From: Phycisphaeraceae bacterium
GTDB taxonomy: Bacteria > Planctomycetota > Phycisphaerae > Phycisphaerales > UBA1924
Direction of reading: 5' to 3'
Assembly: GCA_020639195.1 (NCBI GenBank)
Contig: JACKHB010000006.1
Location: 186,001 to 250,000 of the forward strand
Length of the DNA: 64,000 nucleotides
Positions 17,016 through 24,811 of this stretch are shown in pieces. Position numbers and translations under genes: made by a program. The notes beneath the pieces are model-generated. The model searched no databases. It saw only the letters and a list, made by a program, of their open reading frames with translations, and was not told the DNA's origin. Every line of letters begins with the position of its first letter. Within the stretch, counting starts at the first letter, position 1.

Positions 17016-18579
17016 TCCTGTCTCCTTGCTGGCCAGAATTGGCCGTATCTGTTCCGGCTGGAGTCGGGGAAGTCAGCGGCAGTGTGATTGTGAAGACCGC
17101 GCCAACCGACTCTTGAGGCGTTGTCCCGAACAAAGGCCCTCCATGAATCTCGATCCGACCCCCGTGGGCTCGCACTACTTGCTGAGCTACTGCAAGCCCG
17201 ATGCCAGTGCCACCTTTCTTGGTGGTGAAGTGCGGCTGAAACACCTTCTGGCGGTTCTCGGACGGGATTCCCGAACCCGAGTCTTGGACCTGGATGCTCC
17301 AATGACCGTCGAGTGATCCGGCCCGGAGATGGACCGAGCCGGCCGGCGGAGACGCATCGATCGCGTTGGCCAGGAGTGCAGCGACCGCGTGACCGAGATG
17401 CGTGGAATCAAAGTACGCCGTTTCTGGCGCGTCAGCATCATCGAGCACGATCCCGATCCCCCGGGTCCGAGCCATCGGGTCGTGGGCTTGCACAACACTC
17501 TGAAGCCACGGTCTCACCGCCGTCGGTGTCGGGTCAAGATTGGTCGGGTTGGTCGTTCGGAGAAGCTCTGCAAGCCACGCCTCGAAGCGGTCGACGGCGT
17601 CGATGATTCGCTGCTGGTTGGATCGCGAGTCCTCGTCGAGGCCGGGCTCGGATCGAGTCAGTTCCGCTAGGCCGCGGATGCCCGAGAGTGGATTGCGAAT
17701 GTTGTGAGCCAGCCGGCGGACCATCTGTCCCATCGCGGCCAGCCGTTCCTGTTCGATTCGCTCGCGCTGCATGCGGGCGACCATCCCGGCCATGTGATTG
17801 ACTTCGCTGGAAAGCTGGGAGAGTTCGTCGCCGCCGTCGACCGGCAATCGATACTCAAAGTCGCCCGACGCTATCCGTTCCGCGGCGGTGCGCAGGCGGG
17901 CCACCGGCCGGGAGACCCATCGTCGAACGAGCACGACGCTCAGTCCGCCGGTCAGGACGCTCAGCCCAAGCGCGAGCGCCAGGGCGAGCAGCAGCCGGCC
18001 CCGGAGACGGTCCTTGAATTCCACGGCGAGGCGGGCGTCCTCGAGTATCCGCCCTTCCATCAGTTCAATGAGCTCGTGGAGTTCGAAGAGTTGCTCCCCT
18101 CCGGACACGCGAGCCGTCTCGTTCCGATCTTGCAACCACGCGAGCCCGGACGCTCTGGCTTCGCCGATGCGCTTGCGCAGGTTCTGTGCCGCCGTCGTTC
18201 CGGCGGTGATCGTCCATGAGTCATCCGACTCGAGGCTCTGGAGTTGAGTGTCCGCAGTCTCGGCGAGAGATTCGAAAGCCTTGAGGGACTGGCCATCTGG
18301 CGCGGGCGCATCTTCGGAACGGGCTCCGCGAACTCCCTGGATTTGCGCACCATCTGCCATCTCGCGGGGGCCCGCCCGTGGTCCCAGCAGCACCGTTGCC
18401 TGCGCTTCGATGACGCGCTTCGTCTTTCCGAGCCCACGAAGCGCCGTTGTCATGCGCTCGAACGGCGCGGATATCTCCTGCTCCAGGATTCGAAAGGACC
18501 ACAACGAGGTGGCGAGCGACATGGCCACCGCAACGCCGAACAGGCCGAGCAAGATCGCGAACTTGCGATGGATCGTCAT
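16993..18579 (-). CDS. Membrane sensor histidine kinase (HAMP-HisKA-HATPase), NtrB-like partner
   Basis: A protein of 528 residues from the ATG at 18579. Transmembrane helices lie at about 7-27 and 195-218 and flank a 165-residue periplasmic helical sensor domain. A HAMP domain (216-268) and a dimerisation domain follow, with the H-box RLAHNIRNPLSG (phospho-His 292). The ATPase domain has an N-box with ALLANAIDAS, a G1 box DSGSGIP, and FTTKKGGTGIGLAVAQQVV. It is immediately downstream of the pseudopilin gene (8-nt gap) and upstream of its cognate NtrC-family regulator. The stimulus is not evident; there is no PAS domain. Confidence 0.93.
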   Translation of the reverse strand: MTIHRKFAILLGLFGVAVAMSLATSLWSFRILEQEISAPFERMTTALRGLGKTKRVIEAQATVLLGPRAGPREMADGAQIQGVRGARSEDAPAPDGQSLKAFESLAETADTQLQSLESDDSWTITAGTTAAQNLRKRIGEARASGLAWLQDRNETARVSGGEQLFELHELIELMEGRILEDARLAVEFKDRLRGRLLLALALALGLSVLTGGLSVVLVRRWVSRPVARLRTAAERIASGDFEYRLPVDGGDELSQLSSEVNHMAGMVARMQRERIEQERLAAMGQMVRRLAHNIRNPLSGIRGLAELTRSEPGLDEDSRSNQQRIIDAVDRFEAWLAELLRTTNPTNLDPTPTAVRPWLQSVVQAHDPMARTRGIGIVLDDADAPETAYFDSTHLGHAVAALLANAIDASPPAGSVHLRAGSLDGHWSIQVQDSGSGIPSENRQKVFQPHFTTKKGGTGIGLAVAQQVVRAHGGRIEIHGGPLFGTTPQESVGAVFTITLPLTSPTPAGTDTANSGQQGDRSGQNPGH

Positions 18580-18587
18580 GGTGCGAC

Positions 18588-19344
18588 TCAGCGCACCGGC
18601 TGGAATCCCCAGTCCCATCCGGGCTGATCGAGGGGTTGAGCAGTCGCTTCGACATGTCCGTCGATGAACGCCACGTTCAGCCCGCGATTGTGGCGTTTGC
18701 CGGGGAACCAGTACCGGTCTCGTGCGAAGACCGCGCGGCTGTCGAGCGAGGGGCCGGAGAATGCCGGCGTCACGCCGCGCACTTGTGCGGCCTGCCCATC
18801 AATGTCCCACACCAGCGGCACCATGGCGTGATCCAAGACGTCCGGCTCCAGCACGACAGAGACCGCGCGCGGGCGTCCTCTTGCGTCCTCAACCTCCGCG
18901 ACGTGGAGCCGGATGTTGAACCCGTAGGACATGTTCTGGGGAGGCGAGACCGCTCCACCAGAACAAGGCACGCCGCGACGGAGTTGAACGTCGCCGTGCA
19001 CCTCTGGACAACGAAGCGGATCGAATCCCGCCTCGGGCAGGGTCACGGTTTGGGCGGTGTGCCATTTCCAGAACTCGTCGATCTGGTAGATCGACTCCTG
19101 GAACGTCTCCAGCCGGAAGTGCCGGTCGTCGAAGTTTCGCTCGTCGTCCCCACGATCGCCGTGGAGCACGTCGTCGGCGAACACCGTGAAGTCGAATGCG
19201 ACCGAACGCAGGCCCATCTGACACTTGAAGCCCCGAGCCGTCTGTCGCGCACCGAACAACATCGGCAAGAGGAGAGAAATCAGCGTCGCAATGATCGCGA
19301 TTGAAACCATCAACTCGATCAGCGTGAACGCGCTTCGACACCAT
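18588..19344 (-). CDS. DUF1559-type pseudopilin with an apparent frame break in the leader
   Basis: The continuous frame from about 19310 to 18588 encodes 240 residues starting inside the pilin helix (MVSIAIIATLISLLLPMLFGA). A DUF1559 body follows and ends in the family motif GLNVAFIDGHVEATAQP. In the same frame upstream, the bases encode AFTLIEL, the N-methylation motif, but no start codon precedes it before a TGA. A start ATG at 19344 (MVSKR) lies in a different frame, and a 2-nt loss in the CGCG run at 19329-19333 would join MVSKR to AFTLIEL. Either the gene is recently broken or the base calls are wrong there. The alternative is a TTG or ATG start at 19313/19310, which would lack the leader. 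Confidence 0.65.
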
Positions 19345-19748
19345 TGCCCTGGATACGGGCCTTGGCAACGCTTCGCTGTGTCTCGCCTGGAGGTGATCGG
19401 CGGCTCCTGCTCCCTTGGTGTCCATGTTATTGAGTCGTGGTTGCCCCGGCAAGGGTAGCCGGGTCAATTCCGACTTTTTGATCCGAATATGATCGAGTGG
19501 CGGAACTTGGCGCGGCTTCGGAATCCATCGCGAGTTGAACATCGCGCGCAGTGGCCGCCCGCGCGGCGAACCGCACGGGTGGCCGAGAGATGAGCGGCGG
19601 CCGGCTTGGGCCGCCGCGGTGTGGGGGCCCGATCCCTCGGGACACCCCGAGGCAGGCAATCGCCGTGCCACGTCCAATTGTGGGATTCGACGATGTGGCG
19701 GCTGGCCAGGACTGTCAAATCCGGCCAGGGATGGCCGTCTGGTTGGCC
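19345..19748. other. Non-coding gap with two perfect hairpins
   Basis: About 400 bases between the broken pseudopilin leader and the end of the FAH-family gene. I see no credible gene here; the longest open frames are shadows. Two perfect inverted repeats lie in the middle. One is a 9-bp stem with a 6-nt loop at 19594-19617 (GCGGCGGCC / GGCCGCCGC), the other a 7-bp stem with a 4-nt loop at 19635-19652 (CCTCGGG / CCCGAGG). Neither is followed by a T run on the minus strand, so they may slow or end transcription of the FAH-family gene only weakly. The promoter for the pseudopilin-kinase operon should also lie in this gap. Confidence 0.5.
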
Positions 19749-20471
19749 CTATTCGGCCACAACCGGGTTTCGAAGCGCCCCGAGCCCTTGGATCTCTACT
19801 TCGACGGTATCGCCGGGCCGAAGGAAGCGGGGCGGGTTTCGCGCGGCTCCGACTCCGCTGGGAGTGCCGGTCAGGATGGCCGTTCCGGCGGGCAGGGTGG
19901 TGGACTTCGAGAGTTCGCAGATCAAGGTCGGGACGTCGAAGATCATGCTCGAGGTGGAGTCTCGCTGCATCGTCTCGCCGTTGAGGCGGCAGGTCACCTG
20001 CAGCTGTCCCGGATCGAGGACTTGGGTGGGTGGAATGAGCCTCGGACCCAGCGGGCAGAACGAGTCAAAGCTCTTTCCTCGGCAGAATTGACCGCCGGAG
20101 CCGGACTTCTGCCACCACCTCGCGGAGACGTCGTTCGCGCAGCAGTACCCCAGTACGTGCTCCAGGGCCGATGCTCGCTCGACGTTTCGCGCTGCGCGTC
20201 CGATGACGACCGCAAGTTCCGCTTCGAAGTCGACCTGGTCTCCGCCCATGGTGGGATCCCGGCACACACTCGGCACAACGATCGGATCCTCGTTGAGGCA
20301 AGTACTTGCAGGACTCTTGAAGAAGACCATGGGGCGGTCCGGCACCTCGGCGCCGCGTTCGGCGGCATGCTCGGCGTAGTTCCGACCGATCCCCACGATG
20401 TGGCGGATTGGCAACACATCGCCACCAGGGATTTTGACACCCACCCCAACCTCGAGTCTCACGATTTCCAT
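19749..20471 (-). CDS. Fumarylacetoacetate hydrolase (FAH) family protein
   Basis: A protein of 240 residues, the usual size for single-domain FAH enzymes that hydrolyse or decarboxylate acylpyruvates and related 2-oxo acids. Signatures are IVGIGRNYAEHAAERG, PMVFFKSPAS, the metal-binding stretch DFEAELAVVIGRAARNV, GYCCANDVSARWWQ, and the C-terminal PAGTAILTGTPSGVG. An upstream promoter region is not obvious; the previous gene ends 41 nt away in the same direction, so it may be the last gene of the sigma-pseudopilin unit. The exact substrate cannot be told from sequence. Confidence 0.9.
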   Translation of the reverse strand: MEIVRLEVGVGVKIPGGDVLPIRHIVGIGRNYAEHAAERGAEVPDRPMVFFKSPASTCLNEDPIVVPSVCRDPTMGGDQVDFEAELAVVIGRAARNVERASALEHVLGYCCANDVSARWWQKSGSGGQFCRGKSFDSFCPLGPRLIPPTQVLDPGQLQVTCRLNGETMQRDSTSSMIFDVPTLICELSKSTTLPAGTAILTGTPSGVGAARNPPRFLRPGDTVEVEIQGLGALRNPVVAE

Positions 20472-20512
20472 GAGCGGAGCGTAGTCCGCGGCGGCCTGAC
20501 GCCGGTTGCGAT

Positions 20513-21430
20513 CTACTCGAAGAGCTTGGGCGGATCGGCATCGGACCAGTCACCCGAGAACCACCTGTTGGTGGCACCCGGGCCGGAGTGCTCGATCATG
20601 CCGCCGTCTCCGGTCAGGTATCCGAGTTCCGCGTACGACATCGGGCGCACGCTGGCATCACAGAACGAGACATTGGCCTTCTGCTGGTGGCGGATGTCGG
20701 GGGCCGATCGATGCTCCGGCGCGCGGCTGCGCCGATCTGCGTAGTCACAGTTGTCGGTCAGGCGAGGGGGATCGAGCGCGTACCCGTGACCGCCCTTGGC
20801 GGTTCGGTCGGAGTGTCGTGAGCCGTCATCGAGCTGCTCGGTATGGTCAGCGACCGGCTTTCCCGCGGCCGTGCCGAGGCAATCCGCGGCGAGAACGGTT
20901 CGAGACGCGTCAATGCTGGTGATGCGAACGGGGAAGTTGATTGGTCCGTACGCGCCGTCGTCGTTCTTGAACCGACCATCGCCGAGGAACTGGTGGTTGT
21001 ACCCGTAGGGGTAGTTGCGGGCGTTGGTCCACGGCACGCTCGGGCACAGGAAGACCGGATTGTCGACCGTCGAGGAGTGCTCGAACTGCGGATCATCGCT
21101 GGGATTGCTGAAGGCGTAAAAACCCGCGGAACTGCCGATCATCGCGTACCAGCGGGGTCGATAGTGGTAGCCATTGCCCACGAAGAAGACGTTGCTGCCG
21201 ACGTCGTCTTCCCTGCCCATCTGAACGGCCACACTGATCGCGTCGTTCTCGTCTGCGTAGATCTGCCAACCCGTCGCTACCTGTCGCATCCGAGAAGCGC
21301 ACTCCAGTCCTCGGCCGCGCTGACGCGCTCGGGACAGAGCGGGAAGCAGAATCGCGATGATGATCCCGATGATCGCGATGACGACCAGCAGTTCGATGAG
21401 CGTGAAGGCACGGCGTCGGATGGCGTTCAC
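20513..21430 (-). CDS. DUF1559-type type II pseudopilin
   Basis: A protein of 305 residues if it starts at the GTG at 21430, which has a GGAG box 7 nt upstream. ATGs at 21457 and 21472 are in frame and would add 9 or 14 residues. The N-terminus RRRAFTLIELLVVIAIIGIIIAILLPALSRAR is a class III prepilin leader plus the hydrophobic assembly helix; cleavage is expected before Phe. The body is of the DUF1559 kind, with a C-terminal KANVSFCDASVRPMSYAELG motif (the DG or CDA turn of this family). It follows the secretin-domain gene, which fits an envelope assembly or secretion role. Confidence 0.88.
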   Translation of the reverse strand: MNAIRRRAFTLIELLVVIAIIGIIIAILLPALSRARQRGRGLECASRMRQVATGWQIYADENDAISVAVQMGREDDVGSNVFFVGNGYHYRPRWYAMIGSSAGFYAFSNPSDDPQFEHSSTVDNPVFLCPSVPWTNARNYPYGYNHQFLGDGRFKNDDGAYGPINFPVRITSIDASRTVLAADCLGTAAGKPVADHTEQLDDGSRHSDRTAKGGHGYALDPPRLTDNCDYADRRSRAPEHRSAPDIRHQQKANVSFCDASVRPMSYAELGYLTGDGGMIEHSGPGATNRWFSGDWSDADPPKLFE

Positions 21431-21490
21431 GTCGGCACTCCGGGCGCTGCAACCCATGGGGTTCCCACCCATGGGCCCCCGGGCGAGACG

Positions 21491-22141
21491 CTACTCGATC
21501 GTCTCGGCCGACACAAGGATTCCGAGCGATCCGGCGCGACCCGGCGCGTCACCGAGAGGGACAATCATCGGTCCGCTCAACCGCAACGAGGTCCGAGTTT
21601 CGACGGTCCGGATCGTCGGTCGGCCGACGTCGAAGGGCAGACCCGTGACCGGGGCCCGCTCGGCAACCTGGGAGAGCCGCACCTCCAGGGGTTCGAGAGA
21701 GATCACGCCCTCGCCGTCGATCTTCGGCCGAACCGAGATCTCCACCCCCTCGAACGACTCCGAATCCACCAGTCGGAACAGACCGTCTTCGGCGGGTTCG
21801 AGATACTGAGCGGACGTTCCAATGGTGATCGTGGCCGATTGTCCCGGCGCGGCCACGATCCTGGGGGCCGAGAGCATCACGACAGAAGGCGGGGCCTCTC
21901 CGGTGAAGTCCCATCGCTGACCGTCGATGCTGACTCCCGTTCGGCGGTCCAGAGGCTGGGCTTCCAAACGAGACGTGAAGTAGGACCGAAGCAGGGGAAT
22001 CCCGACGAGAACCGGAGTCGGCTCGGACTCGGGACGGGCGGGCTCAATCATGAACAACCGGAACTCCATCGAGATCGCTTCCCCGGGTGCAAGGGGTGCA
22101 GGAGCCATCGCGGCAACCAAGAGCGCGCACGCTGCGATCAT
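21491..22141 (-). CDS. Secreted secretin-domain-like protein
   Basis: A protein of 216 residues from the ATG at 22141, which overlaps the stop of the putative anti-sigma gene (ATGA). It has a signal peptide (1-22). Residues 80-210 follow the pattern of the C-terminal domain of type II/III secretins: VVMLSAPRIVAAPGQSATITIG, YLEPAEDGLF, GVEISVRPKI, VISLEPLEV, and ETRTSLRL. It is far too short to be a full secretin and lacks the N0-N3 domains and an obvious amphipathic membrane lip. It may be a small relative that uses the secretin fold for another job. The pseudopilin gene downstream supports a link to secretion or pilus-like structures. Confidence 0.65.
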   Translation of the reverse strand: MIAACALLVAAMAPAPLAPGEAISMEFRLFMIEPARPESEPTPVLVGIPLLRSYFTSRLEAQPLDRRTGVSIDGQRWDFTGEAPPSVVMLSAPRIVAAPGQSATITIGTSAQYLEPAEDGLFRLVDSESFEGVEISVRPKIDGEGVISLEPLEVRLSQVAERAPVTGLPFDVGRPTIRTVETRTSLRLSGPMIVPLGDAPGRAGSLGILVSAETIE

Positions 22142-22479
22142 GAGTCTTCTCCTGGAATTGAGCGACCCCGAATCGGTCGCCACACGGTCGGTGAACTCGC
22201 CGGACATGGACGGATTCGGGCAAACACGTCCTGACCAACATGCACGTGCACGACGCTCGACAATGGATCGATCGGAGGTCTGGCAGCGCCCACTTTGTAC
22301 CCAACCGCGCCGGCGGCCATTGCCGACGCCATCACCGCAGCAACGACGGACCAGAGCGGCATGCGAACAACTCTTCGATTCGATTGCAGGGCGCGCGCCG
22401 CTCGGGGTGGCAGCCGAGACTGTCGGACACACTGCGGCGCCGATTGGCGAATCACGTCTTCGAGCATCTCATCAAGCAT
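22138..22479 (-). CDS. Short single-pass membrane protein, putative anti-sigma factor
   Basis: A protein of 113 residues. The ATG at 22479 overlaps the end of the sigma factor gene by 8 nt. Residues 1-40 are charged and cytoplasmic, about 41-62 form one transmembrane helix (WSVVAAVMASAMAAGAVGY), and the remainder is outside. This small layout, directly after an ECF sigma gene and coupled to it, is typical of planctomycete anti-sigma or sigma-associated membrane proteins. No conserved zinc motif is visible, so the function comes from context alone. Confidence 0.6.
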   Translation of the reverse strand: MLDEMLEDVIRQSAPQCVRQSRLPPRAARALQSNRRVVRMPLWSVVAAVMASAMAAGAVGYKVGAARPPIDPLSSVVHVHVGQDVFARIRPCPASSPTVWRPIRGRSIPGEDS

Positions 22480-22981
22480 GTAGCACCTCCGAAGCACTCG
22501 GTGAGATCTGAGCGCGCAGTTGCGACAGTGCGCGAGAGTATCTTGCCCGCGTTGTGCCCACGGGCTCTTCCAGGATCTCGGCGATCTGCGGAAATCCCAG
22601 GCCACACCAGAGCCGCAACGCGATGGTCTGGCGCTCCGCATCGGAAAGCGAAAGGACGAGAGCCTGGACATCGGGTTCTTCGTCGCGCGGAACGGACGCC
22701 TCGGACCTCAGGGCCTCTTGGCGCTTCCCATCTGATCTTCGTTTGCGCTTCCCGGCATCAATTGCGATCCGGCGCATCGTCGTCAACGCGTAGGCGATGG
22801 TGAGGGGAGGGGAGTCGCCTCGTCGGATCAGTCGCACGAGCGCCTCCTGAACAAGGTCCTCAGACTGGGACCCACCGACAAGGGCAACAGCGAATGCCTT
22901 CAACCTCGAGCCGTGTTCGGCGTAGAACGCGCGCCAGCTCTCGGTTCGATTGGAGTCGGGCCTTGGCATCCGTCCCCTCAT
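22472..22981 (-). CDS. ECF-type RNA polymerase sigma factor
   Basis: A protein of 169 residues, the usual ECF size. Region 2 spans about 18-80 (FAVALVGGSQSEDLVQEALVRLIRRG). Region 4 spans about 108-160 and ends in the DNA-reading helix-turn-helix FPQIAEILEEPVGTTRARYSRALSQLR. The start at 22981 is the most upstream ATG; an ATG four residues later is possible. It heads a four-gene unit with a putative anti-sigma factor, a secretin-domain protein and a pseudopilin, all overlapping or close, so it probably controls that envelope system. Confidence 0.92.
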   Translation of the reverse strand: MRGRMPRPDSNRTESWRAFYAEHGSRLKAFAVALVGGSQSEDLVQEALVRLIRRGDSPPLTIAYALTTMRRIAIDAGKRKRRSDGKRQEALRSEASVPRDEEPDVQALVLSLSDAERQTIALRLWCGLGFPQIAEILEEPVGTTRARYSRALSQLRAQISPSASEVLHA

Positions 22982-23124
22982 AGACGTCCGGGCACTCTGC
23001 GCGCTGCCGAATCTTCCCGCTCTGGCGTGGGTGGATCCGTCAATCCAGATGCTTCAGCCGATCATCCGGATGAACGGTAGAATCGACGCCTCGGGACCTC
23101 TGTTGCGAAGGGCAAGGAACCGCC

Positions 23125-24045
23125 ATGCATTTTCGGGACATGTTTGTCCAGAATGATCGCACCTTCTCGTTCGAGTTCTTTCCGCCGCGAAGCCCGGCTC
23201 TGGCGGATGAGCTCATGGCCATGATGCCCGACTTCGCGGCCCTGCGTCCCACGTTCGTCTCCGTCACGTATGGAGCCGGCGGATCGACCCGCGAGCGCAC
23301 GCACGACATGGTGATCCGTCTCGGCCAGGTGGAAGACGTCAATCCGGTGCCGCATTTGACGTGCGTGTGCCACGATGAGCCCGAGATCGAGGCCATTCTC
23401 TCCAGATACGCGGCGGCGGGTCTGAGCAACATCATGGCACTTCGGGGCGATATGCCCACGTCGTCCGAGCCGGTCCGCACGGCTTTCCGGAACGCCACCG
23501 AACTGGTCCACGCGATTCAACGATTCAATCAGCGAGGAGAACACCCGCATCGCCAGGGATTTGGGATCGCCGTCGCCGGATATCCGGAGGGTCATCCCGA
23601 GACCGCGAACCGACTGCTTGAGATGGACTTCCTCAAAGCGAAAGTGGATGCGGGCGCCGATGCGATCATCACGCAGTTGTTCTTCGACAACCACGACTTC
23701 TACGACTTTCGAGAGCGCTGTCGCCTCGCGGGGATCCGCGTGCCGATCATTGCGGGGATCATGCCGATCACCTCAATCCGCGGGATTCGACGGATCGCCG
23801 AGCTCGCGGCGGGTTCGAGGTACCCAGCCCCACTGCTCCGCGCGATCGGACGCACGGACGCGAGCGAGGAGGCCGTTCGCAGGGTGGGTTCGCATTGGGC
23901 GACGGAACAGTGCCGCGACCTCCTCGATCATGAGGTGGATGGGATCCACTTCTACACGCTGAACCGCTCTACAGCAACCCGTGACATCTACCTGACCCTT
24001 GGAGTACGCGACTCTCGCGCGCTATCAGCAAGCGGTGGGCGGTAG
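23125..24045 (+). CDS. metF: 5,10-methylenetetrahydrofolate reductase
   Basis: A protein of 306 residues that reduces methylene-THF to methyl-THF using FAD, feeding methionine synthesis. The TIM-barrel family is clear from SFEFFPPRS (with the catalytic Glu), FVSVTYGAGGSTRERT, VPHLTCVCHD, NIMALRGDMP, GIAVAGYPEGHPE, DAIITQLFFDN, IIAGIMPITS and the closing GIHFYTLNRS. A ribosome-binding site lies just upstream. Its last 21 bases overlap the end of the convergent amidotransferase gene. Confidence 0.97.
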   Translation: MHFRDMFVQNDRTFSFEFFPPRSPALADELMAMMPDFAALRPTFVSVTYGAGGSTRERTHDMVIRLGQVEDVNPVPHLTCVCHDEPEIEAILSRYAAAGLSNIMALRGDMPTSSEPVRTAFRNATELVHAIQRFNQRGEHPHRQGFGIAVAGYPEGHPETANRLLEMDFLKAKVDAGADAIITQLFFDNHDFYDFRERCRLAGIRVPIIAGIMPITSIRGIRRIAELAAGSRYPAPLLRAIGRTDASEEAVRRVGSHWATEQCRDLLDHEVDGIHFYTLNRSTATRDIYLTLGVRDSRALSASGGR

Positions 24046-24756
24046 CGGACGCGACGCCGCTGCGAGCGCATCGAACCAATGCTGGCCCACCCTCGGATCG
24101 CTCGTGCGTTCTGGATGCCATTGCACCCCGCAGTAGAACCGGCGGCCCGGGTCAAAGACCGCCTCGATGAGACCGTCGTGCGCCCATGCGCAGGGTTCCA
24201 GCCTTCCGCCCGATTCGACAGCCTGCCGATGCCGGCTGTGAACGCGAAGCGACACGTGACCGGCCACGGTATCCAGGAAACCGGGTCGATCGCCGCGGCC
24301 GGCAAGCGCGATGGCGTGCTCGGCATCCCAATGTTCCTTGGCCGTGCGGCAGGTCTCGGGGAGGTGCTGGTTGAGTCGGCCGCCGGCGAGCAACACCATG
24401 AGTTGCATCCCCAGGCACACTCCCAGCACGGGCAGATCCGGACAACGAGACTCCAGGCGCTGAAGCAGGGCGACCTCGTAGGCTTGCCTTCCTGGGTGGA
24501 TTGGAACGGCCTTGGGGTGGGTCGGCTCGCCGAACGCCTCGGTCCTTGGGTCGTCTCCGCCGGTCAGCACGAGCCCATCGACCAACCCCAGGTGACAATC
24601 CAGTGTCTCAAACACCGGTGGCAGGAGAACAGGCGTCGCACCGGCCGCGGTCACCGCGCTCGCGTAGGCCAGACTGGTTTGCGCGCGCGGGCGCCCCTCC
24701 CGTTCGGTCAGGTCGCAGGTGATTCCAATCAGGGGCTTGACGTCAGGGCGCGCCAT
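24025..24756 (-). CDS. Class I glutamine amidotransferase-like hydrolase (peptidase C26, PuuD family)
   Basis: A protein of 243 residues of the gamma-glutamyl-gamma-aminobutyrate hydrolase family. It has the N-terminal ...LIGITCDL, the GLVLTGGDDP loop, the nucleophile elbow LGVCLGMQL with catalytic C114, and the catalytic pair in VQWHPE (H214, E216). Relatives hydrolyse gamma-glutamyl compounds in polyamine or glutathione breakdown. No polyamine genes are near, so the substrate is unknown. It overlaps metF tail to tail by 21 nt. Confidence 0.88.
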   Translation of the reverse strand: MARPDVKPLIGITCDLTEREGRPRAQTSLAYASAVTAAGATPVLLPPVFETLDCHLGLVDGLVLTGGDDPRTEAFGEPTHPKAVPIHPGRQAYEVALLQRLESRCPDLPVLGVCLGMQLMVLLAGGRLNQHLPETCRTAKEHWDAEHAIALAGRGDRPGFLDTVAGHVSLRVHSRHRQAVESGGRLEPCAWAHDGLIEAVFDPGRRFYCGVQWHPERTSDPRVGQHWFDALAAASRPLPPTAC

Positions 24757-24811
24757 CTCGTTGGGCGCAGGGTAGCAGAATGCCCCTCAATAAGACCGAT
24801 AGACTGCCGCC

